Position numbers and translations under genes: made by a program. From assembly GCF_019236475.1 (NCBI RefSeq), contig NZ_JAFAIX010000012.1, forward strand, positions 124,001 through 188,000: a stretch of DNA of 64,000 nucleotides, in the 5' to 3' direction. The notes beneath the pieces were generated by a model. That model saw nothing but the letters and a program-made list of their open reading frames with translations. It made no database searches and was not told the origin of the DNA. This DNA comes from Chitinophaga sp. Its GTDB lineage: Bacteria; Bacteroidota; Bacteroidia; Chitinophagales; Chitinophagaceae. Shown piece by piece: positions 15,955 to 25,926 of this stretch; positions within the stretch are counted from its first letter, which is position 1; the number at the start of each line of letters is the position of its first letter.

Positions 15955-18900
15955 TTATTCTGTGACTTTCACTGTAATGCCTTCACTATGTGCGCTAAAC
16001 TCAGGCGCATACATGCATTGCGCCGTAGCTACGCCGTTGGAGAAGGTACCTTCATGCGTTACGAACATCGGATATTCAAACACCCAGGTTCCTTTCGGCA
16101 GATTACTAAAGAAGAAGTCAGTGCTAGCATCTTTAGTGCTTTCATAATAACTGAGACCATCTTGCCATTTAGCGGTACTCAATACATTCACTGGCTCAAA
16201 AGCCGCTGCCCGCATGTCTTTCAGATGGATGTATTCCATATTTCTATCGGAGCGTAGTACGATGCGTACTTTCAACTTATCTCCTACTTTCAGTTGATTG
16301 CCATCGCTCAGTTGTGTTAGCACAGGGCCTTTATCTGAATTGACTTCTTTATACAACTGCTTTTCAATAGACAACGGAGTGGCCGCTGCGGTAATTTTAT
16401 CCAGTTGTTCAAAGTACTGCCAGTACACAGCTCCCCAGGAAGGTTGTCCTTTACTACCTTTGACCTCAACAGTAATTTTACCCATTTCTGGTTTTACTGC
16501 TTTAGCCTCATATTGTTTGCGGAGATAGCCGGTACCCGCTTCTGCTTTCTCTTCAGCGGCGTGGATTTCCGTTGATCCCAGGGCAATGTTCACATCTGGT
16601 GTAGCTGCCAGCCAGTTATCACCACCTATCAACATGGCGTAACAGCCGTCGGCAGTGGCTTTGGTGGTGCTCCAATTATTGGTTTGCTTGTTTTTCAGCA
16701 GCCAGGTTTTCATCTCTCCAACGGCTTTCTTGTCATTACCAACGGTTGAAAATACTTCAATCAGCAGGGACTGTGTTTCCACCATAGCTTGATTCCAGTA
16801 ATAACCACCGGTATTGTTTTTCCAGTACATTCCCATTTCGGGAGACACGATGGCATTTTCCTTCAGTGATTTCAGTATAGCCGTAGCCGTTACCTTGTCG
16901 TTCAGGCGATTCAACAGCAATGCCGTCATCGCTTTTTCATACAAGCCAAACTTGGTCCAGTCCTTCTTCGCCAGGCCCACGTAGTAATTCCAGGCGGTGG
17001 TTAAAGCGGCTGATTTCGGTTTATCGAAGAAACTCCTTGCGTATAGATATTGAATATCCAGTCCGCCGAGACCCAGTTTCTCTTTCTGTTTAAGACTACG
17101 CTGGTATTCCTCTACTACCCTACCATCCAAGTACTCAATGGCTTTATCTGCAATGGCAGAGGTCTGGCTATTGGTGCTGTGGGTAAGCTGGTTCAAACGA
17201 CCAATACCCGCCACAATATATTGGGTGATGTATCTATCTTCCCACATGCCGGTAAACCAAGGGAATGCGCCATTATCGCTTTGTTTTCCAGCCAGTTGCT
17301 GCAACGCTTTATCTCCGGCAGTAGTAACAGTAGCGGCATCGAACAATGTAGCAATCCGGTGACGTTGTGCATTTTCATTTTTAGCATCCAGTACCCAAGG
17401 TGTTTGTTGTAACAGCACCGATTTGAGATCCTCATTTTTCTCCAGATTACTCATGAGGGCACTGGTATCGGCTGTCTTCCATTTCTCAAAAATCTGCGCA
17501 ATGGCTGGTTGTTGTTTTACAATCCATGCGGCCAGCGTATTTGCATAGTACCTGTTAAACACTTGCTCAGCGCAGTCGTGCGGAAACTCCATCAGGTAAG
17601 GCAGTGCCTGCACCGCATACCAGGCTGGATTGGCCGTGTATTCTACTGTCAGCGCATGTTGTTGTAATGTTTGTGAAGACGCGCTTTCCTCCAGTTTCTT
17701 GAAGTTCATTGATTTACGACCATCGCCTTGCATCGCTATGGTCATAGACTCTGTTACCAGCATGCGATTGGTGAGTACAGGAATTGCATTTTCTTCCCCA
17801 TCGCTGAAGTTGCCTGCCTGTGCAGTAATGCGGTAAATCAACGTACTGCCATAACCGTTAGGAATCTGAATAGGGAAAGATACCTGTGTACTTTGACCAG
17901 CTTTTGCGGTAAAGTGTTGCACGGGGAATATATTCTGGAACCAGCCATCCACTGGTTGCATGGTATTGGCATCGAGCAGTTCGAGTCTCGCCTGACCTAT
18001 CAACTGTGAATCAGCCAGGTTACTGATTTTGGCAGTGAAGTTCATCTTATCTCCTTCCCGCATAAATCTTGGAGCAAATGGCTGCACCATCAAGGTTTTC
18101 TGCGTAACGATTTCCTCCGTTTTCAAGCCAAATGCTGCTTGCTGTGTATGCGCGAGTCCTTGGAACTTCCATTTGGTAAGGGCTTCTGGCATGGTGAATT
18201 CGAAAGAAACATTCCCATCTTTATCCGTTCTTAAATCAGGATAGAAGAAAGCGGTTTCATTAAAATTGGTACGAGCTTTAACTGGAACGGTTTCACCAGA
18301 TTGCGTCTCCGCTGCCGTAGCAGACTGCTCTTCCCATTTTACATTACTCATTGCCGCTTCATGCATCACATCAGCGGCATCGTCCGCTTTAGCTTTTCTC
18401 ATAACAGGAGCTGGTGCAGGAGCACCCGCAGCGGCTGGTGAAGCCATTCCCCTGATTAAAATTCTTCTGCTTCTACCTTCTAGTACCAGATCCCAACCGT
18501 ACCAATTAATGCCAGGATATTGCTGTTGCACAAACTTATGGTCAAGGTTATAATTTCCATAAACAACGCCTTCTTCCACACCGCTGTTATCATTCATTGC
18601 GAGGCCTTGTTTTACAAAATCACTAATGGTATAACCTGGCAGGGACCATCTGAACGGATGTATAGCATCCAACGATGCATCATACATCGCAGCCAAGAAA
18701 GAAGCAGATACTTTGTCTGCTTTTTTTCCTGAAATATGCACTGACCATTTTTCTTTCTCACCAGGCAACAGTTTGTTACGATGTGCCGCCAGTTCTATTT
18801 TCAGGTCTTTATCCTCAGTAGATATATGGAATGCTACGCTTGTAGAACAGAAACGGTTATCCCTTACCCAAGAGTACCTGTATTGCACACTATTAGCATC

Positions 18901-21900
18901 CTTTCCAGTAATCTTATATTGCCTGTTGGTTTCACCTTTCAAATGGAAAGTGGAAATCTCCGTTTCAGACTCAGGCCTCATCATTTCTTCCAGCACGTAG
19001 GCATCTTTTGCAGTTGCCAGTTTTACAGAAGCTGTTTGGCCGATTTCATAATCCTTTTCAGGTGTATATACCCAAGCATACTGTGGATAATCCATGGCAG
19101 GATTATTTTCATCTACTACTTGGAACGTCGCTTTCTGTACAACGGTCTGGCTATCACCAGGCGTGGCCGTCACTTCCAGTCTGTAATAACCAGGTTTCAG
19201 TTTAGGGAAGCCAGGTTGTATGACCCCATCTTTGGAGCTTTGGAGCTTTTGATCGTACACCGCAGGCAGTGTAGGCCATGCATCCAACTCGTCTTCGTTC
19301 TTATAAACATCCAGTGGAAATAATTTTACATATTCCTCTTTTGAATAGACAAACTGATCTGGCGTATTCCAGTAACGCGCCCTCATTAAACGTTTTTCCG
19401 GCTGTATTGGCAGGAGTTGGAGATGGAGAGACGCGGGTTCAAATTGACCGTTCAGGTTATTAGTAGCTACTTTAATTTTATTCAATGCCGTGGCCGTGGT
19501 AGAAGACGGGATATCTACAGTCGCCACAATGCTTTTATAGCCAGCATTGATAGACTGTGTGCCACTGCGGGTTTCACCGTTAATATCCGTAACATCCACT
19601 ATTACTTCATAGGTGAAATAAGGCATCACAGCAGTATCCGCAGATCTGTCGGGTATTGCAGGGAACTGAATGGAGAACTTTCCGTTGGCATCGGTGGTTG
19701 TCTTCCCATTACTAATTTCCCGCGAAGATATATTCATGGGTTTCCAACTGCGTATCCATGGGTATGGGAAATGCGTTCTACGCACCACGCGATAAGTAAC
19801 AGCAGCATTGTCAATGTTATTGCCAGCAAATGCGATTGCCTTTCCATTTGCAGTAACGGTGTCGCCTACACGATACACCTGTTTAATATCTTCGAACGTC
19901 ACTTCAAACTTTGGACGTTTATACTCCTCTACATTGAAGTAAGACCTACCTTCATTATGTGTGGAGAGTAAGGAATAAACGCCAGTGATGCGGCCGGTTG
20001 GCACGGTAAGCTTACCGGAGAATGCGCCGAATTCATTTGCACTTACTTCTACAGAATCCACTAATTCCCCATTCGCATCATGTAATTGTACCGCTGTTTT
20101 GAAATCCGTCACCACATGCGCATCGTTCGTATTCTTTTCTTTTTGCAGTACAATTCCTTTGAAATAAAGGGTTTGTCCCGGACGATATAATCCTCTGTCG
20201 GTGAAGAAGAATACCTCAGGTGTTGGGGCTTTCTCTGGATATACTTCGTGCTGATAATCACTTATCTGGAATGCATAATTATAGTAGTTAGGCAGCAGTA
20301 ATACATCCTGCTTATAGGTCCACTTCATCCATTTATCAGCGGCGTCTTTTACCTTATAGCGGATGTTTATCTTCCCGTTATTATCTGTTTTTCCTGTGAA
20401 AGCCAGTTTTGAGGGAGTTTTTGACTGCCCACTCGGAATTGTCCACAATTCAACTGTTGCATTGGGCAAAGGCTCGCCAGTAGTACGATTCAACGCATAT
20501 ACCAGGGAATCGCTGCTCATGAAAGCAATATTGGAGACGGTAAATAGATGTCCGGCAGTGATAGCATCTTCCATTGGGAACTGTTCATTATCACTAATGA
20601 GCAGAACATAGAGGCCCGATTGAAGCGCGTCTACCTTTAATTCTACCATATGCGACATATGATCATCGCCAGCAGGCAGGTCCTGACTCCAGGTGCGTAC
20701 CGTATTAGTGGTCATCAACTGGCGGATCGCCTGTTTGGTTTTATCCTGGTATGGCTGAAAGGCGCCATCTTTCTTTGTTACCTCTTCTGGTACAGACAAC
20801 AATCGGAGGTATACTTTATTCAGGTTTCTATATTTCGTCAGGATACGCAGCGCCTGACCAGGTACGTTTACTTTTTCTACAGTTAGTCCCAGTGTCTTTT
20901 GTAGGATGGACTGTTTCAAGTTATAGGCATCCGCAGCGCCAGGACTTTTAGGAAATACTTTAATTACTTGATCGCAGAGCGTCAAAGCTGCTTGCAGTCG
21001 CGCTTTATTGCCAGGTATAGCGGATTGCGTATAGTCGTACATGTTAATATCCGCGATACGGGATTGTACTAGTAATACTGCTACTTCACCGGATTCGGGG
21101 TTGCTCTTATACGTCTCGTACATTTGTTGGAGCGCCTGTTCATACAACTGTTTTTTATCGGATGCTACACTGATCTGGTTCACATATTGAATACGGCTTA
21201 CATCCACATTGGCAAGGGCGCTTTTATCTTCATCATTCAGGTGAAACCGAATCAGGTCCTGGAATAATTGAAGGGCTTTGAATTGCAGGCTAGCATCATC
21301 TGAAGTAGTGAAGGTATGAGCCACATAAGTGGCGGCTGGCGCAAACGCTGCAGGGTCGGTCAATTCAAATTGGTTAGCCGGCTTATTGAGATCATTTATA
21401 CCTGATTTGTAGTAATTGATAGCACGATTAGCTAGCAGGTCGTACAGTGTTGGTATGAGTCCGGTGGTATTGCTACCTTGATCAATCACTACTGGCCAGG
21501 CAGATAACTTTTGTTGCTGCAGTAATTCCGGCTGAGCGAGAGAAGCGGCATATTCTGCTGTGATGGTATCGTGCAGCTTATTGGCAGACCAGGTGCGGAT
21601 GTCCAGGCTTTTATCCTCCTTTACATCCGTGCGATTGCGGATCATATAGGCGTTCTGACGCAGGTAAGTCCACATGACTTCTGCTTTCATACTTTGGAGA
21701 ATGGCTTTAGCCGGGCCGTTGGCAGACTTAATTTCACTGTTTAGTCGGCCCATACCAAACTCCAGGCTACTGTCTTTGATGGCACTTGCAAAGCGGAGTT
21801 GATACACTAGGGCTTTGATCACCTGTTGTTCATTTTTGGCAGCTTTGGCTTGTTGATAGATTTCATCTGTTTTCTTCAGCGCGGAGGAGGTTAGTCCTTT

Positions 21901-22008
21901 CGTCACCAATTGTTCTACTTCTTTCCAGGAATTATTGTAATCGGATTGGGCCATGATAGTTTGTACACTAAAGGTTAATACAATGCATAAGGCTGCAAGG
22001 ACTCGCAT
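15955..22008 (-). CDS. Alpha-2-macroglobulin family protein with thioester motif
   Basis: This 2017-residue exported protein has a Sec signal peptide (MRVLAALCIVLTFSVQTIMAQ) and no lipobox. Helical repeats occupy about the first 400 residues. A run of macroglobulin beta domains follows, including an MG2-type stretch (FFTDRGLYRPGQTLYFKG, VPTGRITGVYSLL). The alpha-2-macroglobulin core has VKARTNFNETAFFYPDLRTD and MVQPFAPRFMREGD. The thioester motif PHDCAEQVFNRY carries Cys1479 and Gln1482, followed by the alpha/alpha toroid domain (GAFPWFTGMWEDRYITQYI) and a receptor-like end. Bacterial homologues trap proteases with the thioester in the periplasm or at the outer membrane. The usual partner pbpC is not adjacent. 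It sits downstream of sucD, with a hairpin between them. Confidence 0.93.
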   Translation of the reverse strand: MRVLAALCIVLTFSVQTIMAQSDYNNSWKEVEQLVTKGLTSSALKKTDEIYQQAKAAKNEQQVIKALVYQLRFASAIKDSSLEFGMGRLNSEIKSANGPAKAILQSMKAEVMWTYLRQNAYMIRNRTDVKEDKSLDIRTWSANKLHDTITAEYAASLAQPELLQQQKLSAWPVVIDQGSNTTGLIPTLYDLLANRAINYYKSGINDLNKPANQFELTDPAAFAPAATYVAHTFTTSDDASLQFKALQLFQDLIRFHLNDEDKSALANVDVSRIQYVNQISVASDKKQLYEQALQQMYETYKSNPESGEVAVLLVQSRIADINMYDYTQSAIPGNKARLQAALTLCDQVIKVFPKSPGAADAYNLKQSILQKTLGLTVEKVNVPGQALRILTKYRNLNKVYLRLLSVPEEVTKKDGAFQPYQDKTKQAIRQLMTTNTVRTWSQDLPAGDDHMSHMVELKVDALQSGLYVLLISDNEQFPMEDAITAGHLFTVSNIAFMSSDSLVYALNRTTGEPLPNATVELWTIPSGQSKTPSKLAFTGKTDNNGKINIRYKVKDAADKWMKWTYKQDVLLLPNYYNYAFQISDYQHEVYPEKAPTPEVFFFTDRGLYRPGQTLYFKGIVLQKEKNTNDAHVVTDFKTAVQLHDANGELVDSVEVSANEFGAFSGKLTVPTGRITGVYSLLSTHNEGRSYFNVEEYKRPKFEVTFEDIKQVYRVGDTVTANGKAIAFAGNNIDNAAVTYRVVRRTHFPYPWIRSWKPMNISSREISNGKTTTDANGKFSIQFPAIPDRSADTAVMPYFTYEVIVDVTDINGETRSGTQSINAGYKSIVATVDIPSSTTATALNKIKVATNNLNGQFEPASLHLQLLPIQPEKRLMRARYWNTPDQFVYSKEEYVKLFPLDVYKNEDELDAWPTLPAVYDQKLQSSKDGVIQPGFPKLKPGYYRLEVTATPGDSQTVVQKATFQVVDENNPAMDYPQYAWVYTPEKDYEIGQTASVKLATAKDAYVLEEMMRPESETEISTFHLKGETNRQYKITGKDANSVQYRYSWVRDNRFCSTSVAFHISTEDKDLKIELAAHRNKLLPGEKEKWSVHISGKKADKVSASFLAAMYDASLDAIHPFRWSLPGYTISDFVKQGLAMNDNSGVEEGVVYGNYNLDHKFVQQQYPGINWYGWDLVLEGRSRRILIRGMASPAAAGAPAPAPVMRKAKADDAADVMHEAAMSNVKWEEQSATAAETQSGETVPVKARTNFNETAFFYPDLRTDKDGNVSFEFTMPEALTKWKFQGLAHTQQAAFGLKTEEIVTQKTLMVQPFAPRFMREGDKMNFTAKISNLADSQLIGQARLELLDANTMQPVDGWFQNIFPVQHFTAKAGQSTQVSFPIQIPNGYGSTLIYRITAQAGNFSDGEENAIPVLTNRMLVTESMTIAMQGDGRKSMNFKKLEESASSQTLQQHALTVEYTANPAWYAVQALPYLMEFPHDCAEQVFNRYYANTLAAWIVKQQPAIAQIFEKWKTADTSALMSNLEKNEDLKSVLLQQTPWVLDAKNENAQRHRIATLFDAATVTTAGDKALQQLAGKQSDNGAFPWFTGMWEDRYITQYIVAGIGRLNQLTHSTNSQTSAIADKAIEYLDGRVVEEYQRSLKQKEKLGLGGLDIQYLYARSFFDKPKSAALTTAWNYYVGLAKKDWTKFGLYEKAMTALLLNRLNDKVTATAILKSLKENAIVSPEMGMYWKNNTGGYYWNQAMVETQSLLIEVFSTVGNDKKAVGEMKTWLLKNKQTNNWSTTKATADGCYAMLIGGDNWLAATPDVNIALGSTEIHAAEEKAEAGTGYLRKQYEAKAVKPEMGKITVEVKGSKGQPSWGAVYWQYFEQLDKITAAATPLSIEKQLYKEVNSDKGPVLTQLSDGNQLKVGDKLKVRIVLRSDRNMEYIHLKDMRAAAFEPVNVLSTAKWQDGLSYYESTKDASTDFFFSNLPKGTWVFEYPMFVTHEGTFSNGVATAQCMYAPEFSAHSEGITVKVTE

Positions 22009-22035
22009 ATTGGGTTACATTTACGTTAACAAAAG

Positions 22036-22083
22036 GGAAAAGGTGGAAAGCACAGGGAAAATCCCGTTACTCTCCACCTTTCC
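22036..22083 (-). terminator. Hairpin downstream of sucD
   Basis: GGAAAAGGTGGA (22036-22047) pairs with TCCACCTTTCC (22073-22083), and an inner GGGA/TCCC pair lies between. It is placed between the sucD stop and the next minus-strand gene, as expected for a terminator. Confidence 0.6.
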
Positions 22084-22106
22084 AAATATAATTTACAGCG
22101 ACTGAA

Positions 22107-22994
22107 TTAAGCCAACGCTGCTTTTTTGCTCAGTACTTCTGCCATTGTTTTACCAATGTTAGCAGGGCTTTCTACTACGTGAATACCACATTCTGCCATG
22201 ATTTTCATTTTAGCAGCAGCAGTATCTTCAGCACCACCGATAATCGCACCAGCGTGACCCATACGACGGCCTGGAGGGGCAGTCTGGCCAGCGATGAAGC
22301 CTACCACAGGTTTAGTACCGAATTCTTTTATCCAACGAGCAGCATCTGCTTCCATGCTACCACCGATTTCACCAATCATGATGATACCTTCGGTTTCAGG
22401 ATCGTTCATCAGCAGTTCTACTGCTTCTTTGGTTGGTGTACCGATGATTGGGTCTCCACCAATACCGATAGCGGTAGATACACCCAGACCAGCTTTAACT
22501 ACCTGATCAGCAGCTTCGTATGTCAAAGTACCGGATTTAGAAACGATACCGATTTTACCTTTTTTGAAGATGAAGCCAGGCATGATACCTACTTTCGCTT
22601 CTTCCGCAGTGATAACGCCAGGGCAGTTAGGGCCGATGAGGCGAGTATTAGAACCTACCAGGAAGTTTTTAGCTTTAACCATGTCCTGAACAGGGATACC
22701 TTCTGTGATACATACCACCAGGGCAACACCTGCTTCAGCAGCTTCCATGATTGCGTCGGCAGCAAATGCTGGCGGCACAAAAATGATGGATACGTTGGCG
22801 CCGGTTGCTTTAACAGCATCCGCAACGGTATTGAATACCGGGCGCTCCAGGTGAGAAGTACCACCTTTACCTGGTGTAACACCACCTACTACATTGGTTC
22901 CGTAATCGATCATCTGTGTGGCGTGGAAAGTACCTTCAGTACCGGTAAATCCCTGCACAATCACCTTACTATCCTTATTAACTAAAACACTCAT
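22107..22994 (-). CDS. sucD: Succinyl-CoA synthetase (ADP-forming) alpha subunit
   Basis: This 295-residue protein is the alpha subunit of succinate-CoA ligase, which interconverts succinyl-CoA and succinate with nucleotide triphosphate formation in the TCA cycle. The N-terminal CoA-binding Rossmann domain has [19 protein letters not shown] and GGVTPGKGG. The ligase domain has the phospho-histidine region [12 protein letters not shown] near residue 246, preceded by [10 protein letters not shown]. Length is normal for the family. The beta subunit gene (sucC) is not adjacent, which is common in Bacteroidota. A promoter with TTG-N20-TATTTTTG lies upstream at 23047-23077, and a hairpin follows the stop. 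Confidence 0.97.
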   Translation of the reverse strand: MSVLVNKDSKVIVQGFTGTEGTFHATQMIDYGTNVVGGVTPGKGGTSHLERPVFNTVADAVKATGANVSIIFVPPAFAADAIMEAAEAGVALVVCITEGIPVQDMVKAKNFLVGSNTRLIGPNCPGVITAEEAKVGIMPGFIFKKGKIGIVSKSGTLTYEAADQVVKAGLGVSTAIGIGGDPIIGTPTKEAVELLMNDPETEGIIMIGEIGGSMEADAARWIKEFGTKPVVGFIAGQTAPPGRRMGHAGAIIGGAEDTAAAKMKIMAECGIHVVESPANIGKTMAEVLSKKAALA

Positions 22995-23046
22995 CGCGCT
23001 TGTTTTATTGGTTTATTATTTTAATATGTTTAATTCTGCTGTGTGG

Positions 23047-23077
23047 CAAAAATAAGCTGATTTGAACAATTCTGCAA
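23047..23077 (-). promoter_or_regulatory. Promoter of sucD
   Basis: On the minus strand, TTG (23077-23075) is followed after 20 bases by TATTTTTG (23054-23047), matching the Bacteroidota TTTG/TAnnTTTG arrangement. The ATG lies about 53 bases further on. Confidence 0.55.
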
Positions 23078-23125
23078 TTTAGCACCTTTCACGATAAAAG
23101 CCGGATACTAAACACTGTTTATCGC

Positions 23126-23959
23126 CTATTTTTTCTCTGCCCCTTTTTTCTCTTCGCCCCCATTACCCAGACTTTCCCGCCATTTACCGCTGCGGAAGAA
23201 GTCTGTCTGCCTCATTTCCTTGGCCTCACGGAGGAATTCTGATGCGAAGATAAAATCATTCAGCAATTGATCTTTACTGAAAACGATATCCTTATTGGTC
23301 CCTTCCCACTGTTTTTGGCCCTTGTACATATACACGATATTGTCCCCGCTTTCCATAACGGTGTTCATATCGTGGGTATTGATAACAGTGGTGATATTAT
23401 ACTCCTGGGTGAGCTCCTTGATGAGCTGATCTATCAACAGGGAAGTCTGTGGATCGAGACCTGAGTTAGGTTCGTCACAGAACAGGTATTTCGGGTTTAG
23501 CACAATGGCGCGAGCAATACCCACCCTTTTTTTCATCCCTCCGGAAATCTCGGCAGGAAATTTTTTGGCAGCATCTCTCAGGTTTACGCGTTCCAGACAT
23601 TCATCTACCCGCTTTTTCTTTTCGCGATAGCTACCCGTTCCGAACATATCCAGGGGGAACATCACATTTTGCTCAACGGTCATACTATCGAACAAAGCAG
23701 ATCCTTGGAAAAGCATTCCGATTTTCTGGCGGATCTCCTTACGTTGATGGTTGTCCATCCCAGTAAAGTTCTGGCCATCATATTTAATGATGCCTGCATC
23801 CACTTCAATCAAGCCTACCATGCATTTCATCATCACGGTTTTTCCGCTGCCGCTGGAGCCGATGATAAGATTTACCTTACCAGATTCCATAACAGCAGAT
23901 ACCCCTTTTAATATCTCCTTATCTCCAAAGCTTTTTCTTATGTCTTGCAGTTCGATCAT
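23126..23959 (-). CDS. Mla-type ABC transporter ATPase (MlaF-like)
   Basis: This 277-residue ATP-binding subunit carries Walker A (IIGSSGSGKTVMMK), a Q-loop (GMLFQGSALFDSMTV), the signature PAEISGGMKKRVGIARA, Walker B (YLFCDEPNSGLDP) and the H-loop (INTHDMNT). The ISGGMKKR variant and the VEQNVMFPL segment are typical of the MlaF/Ttg2A/Mkl branch, which powers lipid movement between inner and outer membranes. The C-terminal 25 residues are charged and low in complexity. The gene follows the MlaE-like permease gene by 16 bases, so the two are co-transcribed. An MlaD-like substrate-binding gene is not in the window next to them. Confidence 0.9.
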   Translation of the reverse strand: MIELQDIRKSFGDKEILKGVSAVMESGKVNLIIGSSGSGKTVMMKCMVGLIEVDAGIIKYDGQNFTGMDNHQRKEIRQKIGMLFQGSALFDSMTVEQNVMFPLDMFGTGSYREKKKRVDECLERVNLRDAAKKFPAEISGGMKKRVGIARAIVLNPKYLFCDEPNSGLDPQTSLLIDQLIKELTQEYNITTVINTHDMNTVMESGDNIVYMYKGQKQWEGTNKDIVFSKDQLLNDFIFASEFLREAKEMRQTDFFRSGKWRESLGNGGEEKKGAEKK

Positions 23960-23975
23960 GATATATTGTAATTAC

Positions 23976-24719
23976 TTACAGCAATATGGCTGTCAGTGCG
24001 TAGTCCATAAAAAGAATAAGCACGCAGCTCACCACTACTGCGGTGGTACTGGCCTGACCAATTTCCAGGGCGCCTCCCCTTACGTTATACCCGTAATAAG
24101 CAGATACGCTGGTAATAATCCATCCAAAAGAGAATGATTTGGCCAATGCGAAGAATACGTTATAGGCGCGGAATTCCTGCCTCAAACCCATAATGAACTG
24201 ATCTGCAGAAATAATACCGGACATCACACCAGCTTCCTTTCCGCCCCATACTCCCAGAAACCCGGAAATACATACTAGTACTGGTACCATCAGTAAACCA
24301 GCCAGAATTTTAGGCATGATCAGATAACCTTTGGTATTGATTCCCATTATTTCCAGGGCGTCAATTTGTTCGGATACCCGCATATTACCCAGTTCAGAGG
24401 CTATTTTAGAACCCACTACACCTGCCAGTACAATACTGGTAAGGGTTGGCGCGAATTCCAGGATAATAGTATCTCGCACTACCTGTGCAATTGTACTCTT
24501 AGGAATGATTGGGCTCACCAACTGGTAGGCCGTTTGCAGGGTGGTAACACCTCCCATGAACAACGAAATAATAAACACTATCCCAAACGACCCTACGCCG
24601 ATATCCACACATTGCTGCATGAATTGCTTCCAGTACATCTTCACGTTCTCCGGCCGGGAGAACATGCCTTTCAGCATCAGTAAATAGTTTCCGAAATGAT
24701 AGAAGAATTTAAACTCCAT
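23976..24719 (-). CDS. Mla-type ABC transporter permease (MlaE-like)
   Basis: This 247-residue inner-membrane permease has five to six hydrophobic segments. It shows the MlaE/Ttg2B family features: QCVDIGVGSFGIVFIISLFMGGVTTLQTAYQL near the N-terminus, LEFAPTLTSIVLAGVVGSKIASELGNMRVSEQIDALEIMGIN in the centre (ELG-MRV-EQIDAL is diagnostic) and FGWIITSVSAYYGYNVRGGALEIG near the end. It pairs with the ATPase encoded 16 bases downstream to form the core of a phospholipid transporter that maintains outer-membrane lipid asymmetry. It starts 62 bases downstream of the kinase-fold gene. Confidence 0.92.
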   Translation of the reverse strand: MEFKFFYHFGNYLLMLKGMFSRPENVKMYWKQFMQQCVDIGVGSFGIVFIISLFMGGVTTLQTAYQLVSPIIPKSTIAQVVRDTIILEFAPTLTSIVLAGVVGSKIASELGNMRVSEQIDALEIMGINTKGYLIMPKILAGLLMVPVLVCISGFLGVWGGKEAGVMSGIISADQFIMGLRQEFRAYNVFFALAKSFSFGWIITSVSAYYGYNVRGGALEIGQASTTAVVVSCVLILFMDYALTAILL

Positions 24720-24781
24720 AACCGGCCAAAGATATGACAGATTTTTTCAATCGTATCCGAATTTCGGATTTAATCACACAC

Positions 24782-25813
24782 CTATTTCAAACTGCTCACC
24801 AGCAAGCGTTTGAGGCTACGCTCGACAATTTCGCCCATAGATTTACATCTCGCGAATACTGGATCATGGTAATACTGCGCCAGCTCTTCACCCAATTGGT
24901 GGATCTTCTCGGGAAAGGATACACGATCTGTCATGATAACATCCCGCAGGTCCTTGATCCTGTGGCGCTGCACTTTTAGACGCCGGGCCATGAGGGCGCG
25001 TTCTTCCTGTTGGTATTGTTTTACCACTTCGGCATTCAGGTGCTTTATCGCCAGGTCTACAAACACTCTGTTCTCCTTGAAATATTGTGGCATATATAAG
25101 GTGCGCTTACCTTCATAGAATTGCTGATCGAAATCAATAGCGCGTATACGAAACTGTACATCATCGAAATCTGGTGTGATGTCGAATACGAAATTATAAC
25201 TCCGCATATCCCCTAGTAGCCGCACAAAGCAACGTTCATTAAATTTCACAAACTCTTTGGCGATGCGCTTAGGGTTAAATTCAGGGCGTTCCAGCCAATG
25301 CAGAATAAACTGATCTCCGGGCACACCGGCAATATGCTCTTCCACGAGGGTATTACCATCTATGAGGTAGTTCATCCAGTAAGGAGACAAGATATGTTCC
25401 AACTCGAGGCCATAGATGCGGGATGCATCGGCTATCTTGATATAAAAATAATCGTAAACTTCGTTGTAATTATTGACGATCTTAATACGGAAAGGATGAC
25501 TGTTGCCGAATGTACAGTAATCAATGCGCTCAATATGCAGGTGTTCTTCGGCTGTTTGATCCCCGCCAGCTTTGAGAATGGAATAAATCCGCTTTAATCC
25601 GGCATGGATGGGGCCCATCATGCTTTGCGGATAGAACACCGTTTCCCAGAGGGTATCTTTCCCTTCCTTGTCATATAATGGAATGGAAGAATCATAGTAC
25701 CGGAGCTCCTGGTAATCTACCGGCAGCTTCATCTCCCGTTCATACAATTTGAGGTAATTACGGAAAGCCTGGTTTATCGGGAAGAAGATCTTCTTTTTGG
25801 AAATTTCCTGCAT
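24782..25813 (-). CDS. Hypothetical protein with kinase-like fold signature
   Basis: The protein is 343 residues from the ATG at 25813. An upstream ATG at 25861 adds 16 hydrophobic residues and is possible, which would make it membrane-anchored. I do not recognise a named family, but the order of motifs resembles a protein-kinase/APH/HipA fold. Lys126 lies in YFYIKIADA, a Glu in the next helix (GLELEHIL), a hinge-like NTLVEEHIAGVPGD follows, then a catalytic-loop-like LLGDMRSYNF (Asp202, Asn207) and a metal-loop-like IRAIDFDQ (Asp227). That would make it a small-molecule or protein kinase. The C-terminal 110 residues are charged helices. It sits upstream of the Mla-like pair, so a link to lipid transport is possible but unproven. 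Confidence 0.6.
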   Translation of the reverse strand: MQEISKKKIFFPINQAFRNYLKLYEREMKLPVDYQELRYYDSSIPLYDKEGKDTLWETVFYPQSMMGPIHAGLKRIYSILKAGGDQTAEEHLHIERIDYCTFGNSHPFRIKIVNNYNEVYDYFYIKIADASRIYGLELEHILSPYWMNYLIDGNTLVEEHIAGVPGDQFILHWLERPEFNPKRIAKEFVKFNERCFVRLLGDMRSYNFVFDITPDFDDVQFRIRAIDFDQQFYEGKRTLYMPQYFKENRVFVDLAIKHLNAEVVKQYQQEERALMARRLKVQRHRIKDLRDVIMTDRVSFPEKIHQLGEELAQYYHDPVFARCKSMGEIVERSLKRLLVSSLK

Positions 25814-25926
25814 GAGATAAATATACCACAAAATGCAGAGAGGATAAAGCAAAAAAGCCATCAGCGCGAAGATGACGGGAGACCCGTACCCTCACGCTGA
25901 TAGCTTTATTAATAATCCGGCTGGAC

